This document shows, piece after piece, positions 51,401 to 61,421 of a stretch of 64,000 bases of DNA. The notes under the pieces were generated by a model. The model saw nothing but the letters and a program-made list of their open reading frames with translations. It was not told the origin of the DNA and did no database searches. Position 1 is the first letter of the stretch; each line of letters begins with the position of its first letter. Origin of the DNA: Schaalia hyovaginalis (lineage in GTDB: Bacteria > Actinomycetota > Actinomycetes > Actinomycetales > Actinomycetaceae). The DNA is taken from contig NZ_JACHMK010000001.1 in NCBI RefSeq assembly GCF_014208035.1, positions 1,922,001 through 1,986,000 of the forward strand. Direction: 5' to 3'. Made by a program: the position numbers and the translations under genes.

Positions 51401-52561
51401 ATGCCTGCCGACGCAGCACCATCACTTCGCCTCGAGATCCATCGACGGATCCTCGACCTCGTCCGTACTGGCCGTGCACAGACACGGGGCGACCTCGTCG
51501 CGCTGCTCCCCGCATCCCCCTCGATAGTCTCGCTCCGCACCCGTGAGCTCATCGACTCGGGGGAACTCATCGACATAGGCCCCCTGCCCTCTGGCACAGG
51601 CCGGCCCTCCAGGGGCATCGCCCTCGCCTCCAGCGAGCGCACGGTACTCGCCGCGGATCTCGGCACGCACCACGCGCGCCTCGGCCTTGCGAAGGCGCAT
51701 GGTGAAATCGTCGACTTCCGCTCCCTCAAAATCGATTCGTCGATTGGACCTCAGAAAGTCCTCGATCTCCTCTTCACCACCATCGACGAGATGATCGCCG
51801 ACAACATCGATTCAGGAAGCCCCGCCGCAGCGTGCATCGGACTCCCTGCACCCATCGACCATAAGAAGGGATGGGTCGACTCGGGTTCACGACTGCGCGG
51901 CTGGCATCACTTCCCCATCGCCGACCTCTTCTCCGCACGATTCGGAATCCCCGTCGCCATCGAGAACGATGCCGACATCATGGCGCTCGGGGAGCACCTC
52001 GAGCACCCGGAACTCCAGCACTCGATCACCGTGAAGGCGGGCGGCTCCATCGGCGTCGGTGTCGTCATCGATTCTCGCCTCCATCGGGGGGCCACTGGTG
52101 CCGCCGGCGACATCGTTCACGTTCGAATGCCCGCTTTCGGGAATCTTCCCTGCGCCTGCGGTAAGTCAGGATGCCTGGACACGGTTCTTTCCGGCCTCGC
52201 CTTGGCCCGGCAATGGAGCGAAGCAGTTGGGCGGCCACAGGACCTGGAGGACCTCCTCAACGCCGACTTCAACGCCGGTGGCGCAGCCCTGGAACTCCTG
52301 AGGACCGCGGGCTCACGGCTCGGCGAGGCCCTGAGCGTCATCGCGGGGCTCCTCAATCCCGACGCGGTGTTCATCGGAGGGCGCCTGTCCACCTCCGAGA
52401 CCTTCCTGGCGGCCATCAGAGCGGCTCTCTATGCAAACTGTCACCCGCTCATCACGAGGAACCTCGTCATCGAGGCCACTTCGGCGGGAATCGATGCCGC
52501 CCTCAAAGGAGCAGTCGCCTCAGCCGCCGCCATCGGGGGCCTTAGCACCGACATGGGCTGA
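51401..52561 (+). CDS. ROK-family transcriptional repressor
   Basis: 386 residues, ATG 51401 behind AAAGGAG. N-terminal winged helix (RLEIHRRILDLVRTGRAQTRGDLVALLPASPSIVSLRTRELIDSG) precedes a ROK domain with VLAADLGTHHARLGLA and the zinc motif CACGKSGCLDTVLSG. The domain pair marks a NagC/Mlc-type regulator. Divergent from the fucosidase operon, which it probably represses until a sugar ligand binds. Confidence 0.88.
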   Translation: MPADAAPSLRLEIHRRILDLVRTGRAQTRGDLVALLPASPSIVSLRTRELIDSGELIDIGPLPSGTGRPSRGIALASSERTVLAADLGTHHARLGLAKAHGEIVDFRSLKIDSSIGPQKVLDLLFTTIDEMIADNIDSGSPAAACIGLPAPIDHKKGWVDSGSRLRGWHHFPIADLFSARFGIPVAIENDADIMALGEHLEHPELQHSITVKAGGSIGVGVVIDSRLHRGATGAAGDIVHVRMPAFGNLPCACGKSGCLDTVLSGLALARQWSEAVGRPQDLEDLLNADFNAGGAALELLRTAGSRLGEALSVIAGLLNPDAVFIGGRLSTSETFLAAIRAALYANCHPLITRNLVIEATSAGIDAALKGAVASAAAIGGLSTDMG

Positions 52562-52669
52562 GCGGTCGGCGGGACGGAGGGACCGGGGGCGATCCCTTCT
52601 TCGAATGCCGCCCGGGCTTCACCTCCGAAGGCACATCTATGCGATGGACGCGCTTCGACGGACGAAAAG

Positions 52670-52700
52670 GCGGGGCAGGTGCATGTTGCACCCGCCCCGC
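52670..52700 (-). terminator. terminator of the HU gene
   Basis: 14-bp stem with one mismatch (52670-52683 with 52687-52700), three-base loop, followed on the minus strand by CCTTTTCG, 27 bases behind the stop. Confidence 0.75.
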
Positions 52701-52727
52701 AGCCTCATTCAGCGATGAGACATGGCC

Positions 52728-53012
52728 TCACTTGGAGGAGACGGCCTTCTTCAGGCTCGAGCCGGCCGAGAGCTTCACGCCGAAGCCCGCGGGGATCTGC
52801 ATCTCTTCACCGGTGCGGGGGTTGCGGCCGGTACGCGCGGCGCGCTCGACGCGCTCCGCCGAGAAGAGACCGGTGACCTTGACGGCCTCGCCCTGGGCGA
52901 GCGACTCCACGAGCACGTCCTGGAAAGCGCCGAGAGCGGCATCCGCCTGGGCCTTGGTCAGGTTGGCGCGCTCGGCGATCTTGGAGACGAGCTCGGTGCG
53001 ATTCACGGACAT
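52728..53012 (-). CDS. hup: HU-family nucleoid protein
   Basis: 94 residues, MSVNRTELVSKIAERANLTKAQADAALGAF, then the DNA-binding arm RAARTGRNPRTGEEMQIPAGFGVKLSAGSSLKKAV. No Lys/Ala-rich C-terminal tail as in mycobacterial HupB. Binds and bends DNA without strong sequence preference. Confidence 0.95.
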   Translation of the reverse strand: MSVNRTELVSKIAERANLTKAQADAALGAFQDVLVESLAQGEAVKVTGLFSAERVERAARTGRNPRTGEEMQIPAGFGVKLSAGSSLKKAVSSK

Positions 53013-53600
53013 GGAGGAACCTCATTCCTTTTCGTACAAACCGCCACTGCGGCGGTCGCTGGTGAAAACACTACGAAATCAGCGGCAAAAATCCCACTTC
53101 GAGCGCGGAAAGTCACGCTTTTGCCCCAGGTTTCTTGCCATGTGGTCATTTTCGGGCGGCAGAAGGCGGCTTCGCGCGCTGATTCAGGCCTGTTGATCGG
53201 ACGGATCAGGTGAGGGCAGCGCCTCGGAAGCGCGAGTTCGGAGAGAGGATGCGCGGGTCGAGCGGGGCGCGCACCAGTGCTCTCATTCCGGGAGGGCCAA
53301 CGCGGCGCGCACTCATGCAGCTGCGTCCCTCCGTGCCTGTTCAGGGGTTTCCACCGAGCATCGGCATTGCTCAGTTCGGAGCCCGCCCGCCAGGCTCTCC
53401 GAGTTCAGCCGCGCCGTCGTGATCACCGCAGCGGACGTCACGGGGTCATGATCCCTTCGGCGTCCTTCTGCACGGTCCTGTTGCCCTCCGCCCCGCATAG
53501 ACACCGAGGGCGCACCCGAAGTCTTCGGGTGCGCCCTCGTGCGCGACCAGGGTCTGCGTTCGAAGCGGCCGATGAGGCTCTCGAATCGGCCGCTTCGGAC
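53013..53600. other. 588-bp gap without a convincing gene
   Basis: Holds the hup promoter area near 53013-53080 and the araA-operon terminator (53505-53539). Open frames in 53080-53500 have no ribosome site and no protein-like sequence. Confidence 0.6.
53505..53539 (-). terminator. terminator of the araDA operon
   Basis: 16-bp perfect stem (53505-53520 with 53524-53539), three-base loop, 60 bases behind the araA stop. Confidence 0.75.
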
Positions 53601-55109
53601 TCACAGTCCTTCGGCGAGGCGGTGATACGCCTGGTTCCACTTCGAGCTCGCCGCGAAGTCGCGGCGGGTCGTCTGCTCGTCGATGACGAGGAGCTCCATC
53701 TTCGCGATCTTCGCGAACATCTCCCACACCTCGACGCCGACCTGGGTCGACATGCAGGTGTGATGGGCGGCGCCGGCCGTCAACCACGCCTCGACGGAGG
53801 TGTAGAAGTCGGGCTTGGGCTGCCACATCGCGCGCGCGACGGGGAGCTTGGGCATGTCGCGGGGCGGCTCGACGACGTCGACGACGTTCGCGGTGAGGCG
53901 GAAGCGGTCGCGCATGTCCGACATGGCGACGACGACGCCGGGGCGGGCGTCCGCGTTGAAGACCATGCGGACCGGGTCCTCCTTGCCGCCGATGCCGAGG
54001 GGATGGATCTCGATCCGGGGCTTCGAAGCGGTGAGCGAGGGGCAGATCTCGAGCATGTGCGCCCCGAGGATCATCTCGGCGCCCTCGACGAAGTTGTAGC
54101 AGTAGTCCTCCATGAGCGAGGCGCCGCCGGGCAGCCCCTCCCCCATCACCTTCGCCGCGCGCACGAGGACGGCCGTCTTCCAGTCGCCCTCGGCGCCGAA
54201 GCCGTAACCGTCGGCCATGAGGCGCTGCACGGCGAGGCCGGGGAGCTGGCGCAGCGTGCCAAGGTCCTCGAAGTTCGTCGTGAAGGCCTTCGCGCCGCGC
54301 TCGTCGAGGAAGCGGCGCAGGGCGATCTCCTCGCGGGCCGCGTATCGGAGCGACTCGTGGCGCTCGCCGCCCTTCTTCAGCGCGTCCTCGACCTCGTACT
54401 CGGCCTCGTAGACGGCGACGAGCTCATCGATCGCCTCATCCTCGACCGCGTCGACCACGGCGATGAGGTCGTTGACGCCCCAGGTGTTCACCGAGACGCC
54501 CAGACGGCGCTCGGCCTCGGTCTTGTCGCCCTCGGTGACGGCGACATTGCGCATGTTGTCGCCGAAGCGGACCACGCGCAGCTCATTCGTCGCGGCGAAG
54601 CCGGCGGCTGCTCGGATCCAGTCGGCGACCCGCGCGCAGGTCGAGGCGTTCGAGGCGTGGCCGACGACGGTCGTGCGGGCGACGCCGAGGCGTGTGAGGA
54701 TGTAGGCGTACTCGCGGTCGCCGTGGGCGGCCTGGTTGAGGTTCATGAAGTCCATGTCGATGGTGTCCCAGGGGATCTCGACATTGGCCTGCGTCGCCAG
54801 ATGGAGGAGCGGCTTGGAGAAGACCTCGAGTCCGCGGATCCACATCTTCGCCGGGCTGAAGGTGTGCATCCACGAGATGACGCCGAGGACCTTGTCGTCG
54901 GCCGAGGCCTCGAGCATCGCCCGGCGGATCGAGTCGGAGTCCTTGAGGACGGGCTTCCACACGACGGGGGCGGGCATGAGCCCGGACTCGTTGAGGAGGC
55001 GGACGACCTCGCGCGATTGGTCGGCGACCTGGACGAGGACGTCCTCGCCGTACAGGTCCTGGCTTCCGGTGTAGAACCAGACCTCGCGCCCTTCGTAGAA
55101 ACCGGTCAT
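53601..55109 (-). CDS. araA: L-arabinose isomerase
   Basis: 502 residues from ATG 55109; the long open frame upstream is only the antisense of araD sequence. [27 protein letters not shown] is the family start; metal and substrate regions include [20 protein letters not shown] and [23 protein letters not shown]. Converts L-arabinose to L-ribulose. One-base overlap with araD. No ribulokinase gene (araB) is in the window. Confidence 0.95.
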   Translation of the reverse strand: MTGFYEGREVWFYTGSQDLYGEDVLVQVADQSREVVRLLNESGLMPAPVVWKPVLKDSDSIRRAMLEASADDKVLGVISWMHTFSPAKMWIRGLEVFSKPLLHLATQANVEIPWDTIDMDFMNLNQAAHGDREYAYILTRLGVARTTVVGHASNASTCARVADWIRAAAGFAATNELRVVRFGDNMRNVAVTEGDKTEAERRLGVSVNTWGVNDLIAVVDAVEDEAIDELVAVYEAEYEVEDALKKGGERHESLRYAAREEIALRRFLDERGAKAFTTNFEDLGTLRQLPGLAVQRLMADGYGFGAEGDWKTAVLVRAAKVMGEGLPGGASLMEDYCYNFVEGAEMILGAHMLEICPSLTASKPRIEIHPLGIGGKEDPVRMVFNADARPGVVVAMSDMRDRFRLTANVVDVVEPPRDMPKLPVARAMWQPKPDFYTSVEAWLTAGAAHHTCMSTQVGVEVWEMFAKIAKMELLVIDEQTTRRDFAASSKWNQAYHRLAEGL

Positions 55110-55852
55110 CAGTTCTCTCCTTCCGGGGCGCCATCGCCCTCGTGCTGTCCGTAGACGAATTGGTAGCGGTTGTACAGGGAGTCGATCTTGTCCTGAGGGA
55201 TCGGGATCGGCTCTCCGAGCTGCTTGGCGATGTGAACCGTTCGGGCGACCTCTTCGACCATCGCGGCGGCCTTGACCGCTGCGCGCGCGTCCTTCCCGAT
55301 CGTGAAGGGCCCGTGGTTGCGCATGAGGACGGCGGGGCTGCGCGATTCCCTGAGGGTGTCGACGATGCCGCGGCCGATCGAGTCGTCGCCGATGAGCGCG
55401 AAGGGGCCGACGGGGACGGGGCCGCCGAATTCGTCGCCCATCATCGTCAGGACGCAGGGGATCTCCTCGCCGCGGGCGGCCCAGGCGGTCGCGTAGGTCG
55501 AGTGCGTGTGGACGACGCCGCCGACCTCGGGCATGTGGGAGTAGACGTAGGCGTGGGCGGCGGTGTCGGACGAGGGCGAGCCCTCGCCCTCGACGAGTCG
55601 GCCGTCGAGGTCGCAGACGACCATCGTTTCGGGCGTGAGTTCGTCGTAGGACACGCCCGAGGGCTTGATGACGAGTAGATCCTGGGAGCCGTCGGCGGCG
55701 GGCCCCTTCACGCGTTGCGAGACGTTCCCGGCGGTCCAGACGATGAGGCCCCATCGGGGCAGCTCGGCGTGGAGCGCGGACACGACTTCGCGGGTCGCGC
55801 GCACGCGCGCGGCGAACTCCGCATCCCAGGTGGACGGGTCGTGATGGTCCAT
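55109..55852 (-). CDS. araD: L-ribulose-5-phosphate 4-epimerase
   Basis: 247 residues from ATG 55852 (GGAAGGAAG before it). Zinc-binding class II aldolase-like fold: [41 protein letters not shown] (HxH) and [19 protein letters not shown]. Makes D-xylulose 5-phosphate. First gene of the two-gene operon; a LacI-type site lies about 100 bases upstream. Confidence 0.94.
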   Translation of the reverse strand: MDHHDPSTWDAEFAARVRATREVVSALHAELPRWGLIVWTAGNVSQRVKGPAADGSQDLLVIKPSGVSYDELTPETMVVCDLDGRLVEGEGSPSSDTAAHAYVYSHMPEVGGVVHTHSTYATAWAARGEEIPCVLTMMGDEFGGPVPVGPFALIGDDSIGRGIVDTLRESRSPAVLMRNHGPFTIGKDARAAVKAAAMVEEVARTVHIAKQLGEPIPIPQDKIDSLYNRYQFVYGQHEGDGAPEGEN

Positions 55853-55948
55853 TGGTCTTCCTTCCGGTTCCGGGGCGACGAGGCCGCGAGCACTCCGCTG
55901 TGTCGGGCTCGGTCGATGCCAGAGCGCATGTGCGCCGACACCCCTTAG

Positions 55949-55961
55949 GTTAACGCTCACA
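55949..55961. promoter_or_regulatory. LacI-type operator upstream of araDA
   Basis: GTTAACGCTCACA, identical to 61353-61365 before the ChvE-like gene. The centre AACG/CGTT and position suit the LacI-family regulator encoded next door. Confidence 0.6.
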
Positions 55962-56104
55962 TCGCGGTGTTGTCCACGATCCCGCCATCTTCTTCAGCCG
56001 GCGCCCCTCCCTCGGGAGGCGCCCCTCCAAGGCCCGCACCGGCCGTGCGCCCTCGGAGCCCGCCGCCCCGTCCGCCCGAAGCGAAGAACGCGAAGGCCCC
56101 GAGG

Positions 56105-57139
56105 TCAGCGGCTGCGGGGAGGCGCAGTCGAATCGCGCACCACCAGGGCCGGAGTCAAGGCCCGCGCGGCCCCGCCCTTGTCCGCAGCGCCGATCTCCTC
56201 CAGGAGGGTTTCGAGGACGACCCTGCCGAGGTTCGCGAAGTCCTGACGAACGGTCGTCAGAGCCGGCGAGTAGTAAGCGGCCGCCGGCATGTCGTCGAAG
56301 CCGACGATCGAGACCTCCCGCGGAACGCAGACCCCGGCCTCCTCGAGCGCACGGTACAGGCCGAGGGCGATCTGATCATTCGCGCAGAACACCGCGGTCG
56401 GCAGCCCCTCGGCGAGGAGGCGCCGCCCTTCCTCATACCCCACCGAGAACTCCCAGCCCTTCACCTGCGGCTCTCGGATCGCGAGCCCGCGCTCGGACAT
56501 GAAGTCCCGCCATGCCTGTTCACGATTGCACGCCTCGAAGAACTCCTGATTGCCCGCGATATGCGCGATGTCCCGGTGACCCAGGTCGTAGAGGTGCTCG
56601 AGGGCGAGTCTGGCCCCCAGCTCCTGATCGATCGAGATCGGAGTCAGTCCCGCTCCGGCGCCCAGGGCCTGCGTCGTCACCGCGACGACCGGAACGGGGA
56701 TCGTCATCTGCGTCATGTCCGCGGTCATCTCGCGAAGCGGGGCGATGAAGACGATCCCCTCGGCGGGAACCCCGAGGAAGTGGTCGAAGACGGCGCGCAC
56801 CGAGGCGTCGTCGTAGTCCTCCACTGGCGCGACCGCGGCGTAGAACCCCGCCTTCCTCGCCGCCAATTCGATCTCCATGAGGATCGAGCTGGGGCCGTAG
56901 TCCAGGGAGGTCGTGGTGACGATGCCGATCATCTCCGAGCGCTGCCTCGCGAGCGCCCTCGCCACCGAATTGCGCCGATACCCCAGTTCGTTGATCGCGT
57001 TCTGGACGCGCTCACGGGTTTCGGGCAGCACGGACTGCGAGCCGTTAAGCACCCGCGAGACCGTCTGATGGGAGACGCCCGCGGCCTTCGCGACGTCGAC
57101 GATCGAGGGCGTGCTCTTCGCACGGCGCGGACGAGCCAT
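56105..57139 (-). CDS. LacI-family regulator of the arabinose genes
   Basis: 344 residues, ATG 57139 behind GAGGAG. Helix-turn-helix PSIVDVAKAAGVSHQTVSRVLNGSQSVLPETRERV, hinge region NSVARALARQRSEMIGIV, then a periplasmic-binding-like ligand domain to IGFDDMPAAAYYSPALTTVRQDF. It sits between the araDA operon and the importer, both of which carry the same 13-bp upstream site, so it probably represses both until arabinose or a relative binds. Confidence 0.88.
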   Translation of the reverse strand: MARPRRAKSTPSIVDVAKAAGVSHQTVSRVLNGSQSVLPETRERVQNAINELGYRRNSVARALARQRSEMIGIVTTTSLDYGPSSILMEIELAARKAGFYAAVAPVEDYDDASVRAVFDHFLGVPAEGIVFIAPLREMTADMTQMTIPVPVVAVTTQALGAGAGLTPISIDQELGARLALEHLYDLGHRDIAHIAGNQEFFEACNREQAWRDFMSERGLAIREPQVKGWEFSVGYEEGRRLLAEGLPTAVFCANDQIALGLYRALEEAGVCVPREVSIVGFDDMPAAAYYSPALTTVRQDFANLGRVVLETLLEEIGAADKGGAARALTPALVVRDSTAPPRSR

Positions 57140-57220
57140 GGCTCACTCCTCACATCATGAGTGGATCAAGCGGATGGCTGGGGAACGATGATGACAGGCT
57201 ACGCGCATCATTCCGAGCGC

Positions 57221-57258
57221 GGGGCGGGGCCGTGCCCTTTCCGGCACGGCCCCGCCCC
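57221..57258 (-). terminator. terminator of the sugar importer operon
   Basis: 16-bp perfect stem (57221-57236 with 57243-57258) and six-base loop, 37 bases behind the permease stop. Confidence 0.75.
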
Positions 57259-57294
57259 TGAGTCCCGCAAGGGACTCGCGCTCAGCAACAGGGC

Positions 57295-58464
57295 TCAACC
57301 GGCACGACGCTTGTTCCAGACGTCGAAGGCGACGGCGAGGAGGAGCACGAGGCCCTTGACCATCTGCTGGGTCGAGGTCGATGCGCCCATGAGCTGCATG
57401 CCGTTCGACATGACCGCCATGATGAGACCGCCGACGAGGGCGCCGGAGAGCTTGCCGATGCCGCCGGTCGTCGACGCGCCGCCGATGAAGCAGGCCGCGA
57501 TCGCATCGAGCTCGAACATGTTGCCCGCGGAGGGCTGGGCGCCGTTCATCCGGGCGGAGTAGATGATGCCGGCGATGGCCGAGAGGAAGCCCATGTTCAC
57601 GTAGGTCCAGAAGGTCACGGACTTGACGTTGATGCCGGACAGGGCCGCGGCCGAGATGTTGCCGCCGATCGCGTACACGTCGCGCCCGAAGACCGTCGAG
57701 TTCGCGAGCATCCCGTAGATGAGGACGAGGATCGCGAGGATGATGAGGACGAAGGGCAGGCCGCGCGAGCGGGAGAGCTGGAAGGCGAACCACATGACGA
57801 AGGCCGCGATGACGACGATCTTGCCGATGAACAGGGCCATCGACTCCACCGCCTGGTTGTAGGCGATGCGCGCCTTGCGCGAGCGGAACTGCTGGTAGGC
57901 GAAGCCGAGGACGCCGATACCGAAGATCACGAGGGTGAAGACGTCGAAGCCCATCCCTCCCAGGAGTCCGTTGAAGAAGCCGTTCGCGATGTTGTAGTAG
58001 GCCTTGGGGAAGGGCGAGAGCGAGACGTTCTCGAGGACCTGGAAGGTGAGTCCGCGGAAGAGGAGCATGCCCGCCAGGGTGACGATGAAGCCGGGGATCC
58101 CCACGTAGGCGACCCAGAAGCCCTGCCAGGCGCCGATGATGAGGCCGAGGACGATCGCCGCGATCACGCCCACCCACCAGGGCATGCCGTTCTTGATGAC
58201 GAGGACGGCCGAGAGGGCGCCGGTGACCGCGACGACCGAGCCGACCGAGAGGTCGATCTGGCCGAGGAGGATGACGAAGAGCATGCCGATCGCGAGGACC
58301 AGGATGTAGGAGTACTGGAGGACGATGTTCGTCAGGTTGCCCGGGCTCAGGAAGGAGGGGTTGAGCACCGCGAACAGGACGGCGATGGCGAGGAAGGCGA
58401 AGAAAATGCCGCTCTGGCGGATGTTCCCTTTGAACATCTCGCCGAGGCTCTTGGTGGTGCTCAC
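57295..58464 (-). CDS. gguB: sugar ABC permease (GguB/MmsB type)
   Basis: 389 residues with about ten hydrophobic segments. FAVLNPSFLSPGNLTNIVLQYSYILVLAIGMLFVILLGQIDLSVGSV is the BPD_transp_2 signature; INVKSVTFWTYVNMGFLSAIAGIIYSARMNGAQPSAGNMFELDAIAACFIGG is the ATPase-contact region. Starts four bases inside the ATPase gene end. Transports pentoses or multiple sugars. Confidence 0.92.
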   Translation of the reverse strand: MSTTKSLGEMFKGNIRQSGIFFAFLAIAVLFAVLNPSFLSPGNLTNIVLQYSYILVLAIGMLFVILLGQIDLSVGSVVAVTGALSAVLVIKNGMPWWVGVIAAIVLGLIIGAWQGFWVAYVGIPGFIVTLAGMLLFRGLTFQVLENVSLSPFPKAYYNIANGFFNGLLGGMGFDVFTLVIFGIGVLGFAYQQFRSRKARIAYNQAVESMALFIGKIVVIAAFVMWFAFQLSRSRGLPFVLIILAILVLIYGMLANSTVFGRDVYAIGGNISAAALSGINVKSVTFWTYVNMGFLSAIAGIIYSARMNGAQPSAGNMFELDAIAACFIGGASTTGGIGKLSGALVGGLIMAVMSNGMQLMGASTSTQQMVKGLVLLLAVAFDVWNKRRAG

Positions 58465-60008
58465 TTGTCGTTCTCCCTTGAGGGTTCAATGGTCATGAGT
58501 TCCATGAGGTTCTCCTGGTTCGCTTCGGCGATCGGCAGTTCGCCGGTGATGCGCCCGTAGGCGAGCGTGTAGACGCGATCGGAGATGCCGAGGATCTCTT
58601 CGAGTTCGGAGGAGATGACGATGACGGCCTTGCCCGCCTCGACCATCTTGTTGATGAGGGTGTAGATCTCGTACTTCGCGCCGACGTCGATGCCGCGCGT
58701 CGGCTCGTCGAGGATGAGGACGTCCGCGTCCGTGTACAGCCACTTGGACAGCACGACCTTCTGCTGGTTGCCGCCCGACAGGGAGCCGGCGAGCTGCATC
58801 ACCGTCTGGGAACGGATGTTCATCCGCTCCTTGTAGTCCGACGCGACGGCGAGCTCCTCGTTCGCGTTCACCATGCCGTAGCGCGAGAGTTTGAACAGGC
58901 CCGCGGTCGCGATGTTGTGACGGATGTCGTCGATGAGGTTAAGGCCGTACTGCTTGCGGTCCTCGGTCGCGTAGGCGATGCCGTTCTTGATGGCGTCGGA
59001 GACCGACTTGATGCGGATCTCCCGCCCCTCCTTGTAGATACGGCCCGAGATGTTGCGGCCGTAGGAGCGCCCGAAGAGGCTCATCGCGAGTTCGGTGCGG
59101 CCCGCGCCCATGAGGCCGGCGATTCCGACGACCTCACCGTGACGGACGTTGAAGCTCGCGTCCTTGATGACGAGCCGCCCCTCCTGGGTCGGGTGGTAGA
59201 CGGTCCAGTCCTCGACGCGGAAGAGCTCCTCGCCGATATGGGACTCGCGCACCGGATAGCGCTGGGAGAGCTCGCGACCGACCATGAGCGAGATGATCTT
59301 GTTCTGGGTCGATGCGGGGTCGGACATGTCGAGGGTCTCGATAGTCTGCCCGTCGCGCAGGATCGTCGTGCGATCGGCGATCGCGGCGATCTCGTTGAGC
59401 TTGTGGGAGATGATGACGATCGAAACGCCGGTCTCCTTGAGCTGACGGACGAGTTCGAGCAGCTGCGCGGAGTCGTTGTCGTTGAGGGCGGCGGTCGGCT
59501 CGTCGAGGATGAGGAGCTTGACGTCCTTGGAGAGCGCCTTGCCGATCTCGATGAGCTGCTGCTTGCCGACGCCGAGCTGGCCGACGGGAGTCGTGACGTT
59601 CTCGTCGAGGCCGACTTTGGCGAGCACCTCCTCAGCGCGGTGGTTGATCTCATGCCAGTCGATGAGCCCGTGCCTCTTCGGCTTGTCGATGCCGAGGAAC
59701 AGGTTCTCGGCCACCGAGAGATAGGGGACGAGGGCGAGCTCCTGATGGATGATGCCGATACCGAGGGTCTCGGAGTCCTTGATGGACGAGAAGGAGACCT
59801 CCTTGCCCTCCCAGATGATCTCCCCTTCGTACTGGCCGTGGGGGTAGACGCCGGAGAGGACCTTCATGAGGGTGGATTTGCCGGCACCGTTCTCGCCGCA
59901 GATGGCGTGGACTTCACCGCGTCGGACTTCGAGGTTGACGTGCTTGAGCACGGGGACCCCGTTGAAGCCCTTGTCGATGTCGCGCATCTGAAGAATATTC
60001 AAGGTCAT
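58461..60008 (-). CDS. gguA: sugar ABC ATPase (GguA/MmsA type)
   Basis: 515 residues from ATG 60008. Two ATPase halves: the first has GENGAGKSTLMKVLSG, LGVGKQQLIEIGKAL and LLILDEPTAALND; the second has GLMGAGRTELAMSLFG (a degenerate Walker A, usual here), LSGGNQQKVVLSKWL and LILDEPTRGIDVGAKYEIY. Energises import with the GguB-type permease. Confidence 0.93.
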   Translation of the reverse strand: MTLNILQMRDIDKGFNGVPVLKHVNLEVRRGEVHAICGENGAGKSTLMKVLSGVYPHGQYEGEIIWEGKEVSFSSIKDSETLGIGIIHQELALVPYLSVAENLFLGIDKPKRHGLIDWHEINHRAEEVLAKVGLDENVTTPVGQLGVGKQQLIEIGKALSKDVKLLILDEPTAALNDNDSAQLLELVRQLKETGVSIVIISHKLNEIAAIADRTTILRDGQTIETLDMSDPASTQNKIISLMVGRELSQRYPVRESHIGEELFRVEDWTVYHPTQEGRLVIKDASFNVRHGEVVGIAGLMGAGRTELAMSLFGRSYGRNISGRIYKEGREIRIKSVSDAIKNGIAYATEDRKQYGLNLIDDIRHNIATAGLFKLSRYGMVNANEELAVASDYKERMNIRSQTVMQLAGSLSGGNQQKVVLSKWLYTDADVLILDEPTRGIDVGAKYEIYTLINKMVEAGKAVIVISSELEEILGISDRVYTLAYGRITGELPIAEANQENLMELMTIEPSRENDK

Positions 60009-60091
60009 GTCACTTCCGTATTCGCGAGATGGAAGACTTCGGGCAGTGGACGGGGCGGGCACCGGAGGCGCCCGCCCCGCTCACCGATGGG

Positions 60092-61276
60092 TCACTTGCT
60101 GACGCCGGCCGCGACCTCGTCGGCCGTGTAGTAGCCGGAGCCGATGATGTCGGACTCGATGTTGTCCTTGAGGATCGTCTGGACTTCGAGGAGGAACGCG
60201 GGCACGACCTTCATGCCGTTGTCGTAGGTCTCGGTGTCGTTCGCTTCGGGCTCGGAGCCGGAACCGATCGCCTTGACGGTCTTGACGGCCTGCTCGGCGA
60301 GGAGACGGGTGTCCTTGAAGATCGTGGACTGCTGAACGCCGTCGTTGATGAGCTTGATCGAGGCGATCTCGGCGTCCTGACCGGTGACGACCGGAAGGCC
60401 GTCGGCGATCGTCGGGCCGTAGCCCGCGCCCTGGAGGGCGGTGATGATGCCGCGGGAGATGCCGTCGAAGGGCGAGAGGACGCCGGCGAGGGGCTCGGAG
60501 CCGCCGCCGTAGGTCGAGGTGAGGATGTCCTCCATGCGCTTCTGCGCGGCCTCCTGCGACCAGCGCAGCGTTGCGGCCTGGTCGAACGCGGTCTGGCCGG
60601 ACTTCACGACGAGCGTGCCGTCTTCGATGAAGGGCTTGAGGGTGTCCATCGCGCCGTTGAAGAAGAATCCGGCGTTGTTGTCATCGGGCGAGCCGGCGAA
60701 GAGCTCGATGTTGAGCGGGCCCTTAGGGGCATCGGCGGCCTTGTTGCCGTCCTTGTCGGTCAGGCCGAGGCCGAAGAGGAGGGCCTTGGCCTGCGCGACG
60801 CCGACCTTGTAGTTGTCGAAGGAGACGTAGAAGTCGACGTTCTCGTTGTCGCGGATGAGGCGGTCGTAGGAGACGACCGGGATGTTGGCGGCGCCGGCGG
60901 CGTCGAGCTGGCTCGACAGGGCGGTGCCGTCGATCGAGGCGATGACGAGGATCTTCGCCCCGTTGGTGATCATCTGGTCGATCTGCTGGGTCTGAGTCGG
61001 GATGTCGTCGTTGGCGTACTGGAGATCGACGAGGTATCCGGCCTTCTCGAGGCCTTCCTTGACCGCGTTGCCGTCGGCGATCCAGCGCTCGGAGGTCTGG
61101 GTCGGCATGGCGATGCCGACCTTGATGCCCTCTGCGGAGCCGGCGGCTCCGGAGGCGGCGGCATCGGTGGTGGAGCCCGCGCCGCCACCGGCGCAGGCGG
61201 ACAGGGCGAGGGCGCCCGCGCTGAGGACGGCTGCGAGGCCGGCGGCGCGACGACCGAAGATTCGCCTAATGGTCAT
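60092..61276 (-). CDS. chvE: ChvE-like sugar-binding lipoprotein
   Basis: 394 residues from ATG 61276 behind GAGGAG. Lipobox LSACAGG (Cys about 28), then KVGIAMPTQTSERWIADGNAVKEGLEKAGY, ILVIASIDGTAL, IPVVSYDRLIRDNENVDFYVSFDNYKVG, the pattern of ChvE/XylF-type periplasmic-binding proteins. Binds arabinose, xylose or similar sugars and feeds the GguAB pair. Confidence 0.92.
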   Translation of the reverse strand: MTIRRIFGRRAAGLAAVLSAGALALSACAGGGAGSTTDAAASGAAGSAEGIKVGIAMPTQTSERWIADGNAVKEGLEKAGYLVDLQYANDDIPTQTQQIDQMITNGAKILVIASIDGTALSSQLDAAGAANIPVVSYDRLIRDNENVDFYVSFDNYKVGVAQAKALLFGLGLTDKDGNKAADAPKGPLNIELFAGSPDDNNAGFFFNGAMDTLKPFIEDGTLVVKSGQTAFDQAATLRWSQEAAQKRMEDILTSTYGGGSEPLAGVLSPFDGISRGIITALQGAGYGPTIADGLPVVTGQDAEIASIKLINDGVQQSTIFKDTRLLAEQAVKTVKAIGSGSEPEANDTETYDNGMKVVPAFLLEVQTILKDNIESDIIGSGYYTADEVAAGVSK

Positions 61277-61352
61277 GGGTGTTCTCCTCATCGAGCAACA
61301 GAATCAATGCCGTCACCGCGAAAGAGTCCTCCGCGTGCGACCGACACCTCAC

Positions 61353-61365
61353 GTTAACGCTCACA
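61353..61365. promoter_or_regulatory. LacI-type operator upstream of the importer
   Basis: GTTAACGCTCACA about 77 bases before the chvE-like start, identical to the site at 55949-55961. Confidence 0.6.
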
Positions 61366-61407
61366 CACACTGCGGGGCAAGCCGCTCAGATAAAGATCGC
61401 ATAACGA

Positions 61408-61421
61408 TGTGCGCGTGCACA
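61408..61421. promoter_or_regulatory. CRP/GlxR-like site
   Basis: TGTGCGCGTGCACA fits the actinobacterial GlxR/CRP half-sites TGTG-N6-CACA, within a 6-bp palindrome ATGTGC/GCACAT. It is in the 432-bp gap between chvE-like and permease genes, which otherwise holds the LacI-type site and no gene. Confidence 0.45.

Noticed and set aside
53601..55754. 717-codon reading of araA
   Set aside because: The upstream 215 codons are the araD region in another frame; the ATG at 55109 matches the family N-terminus.
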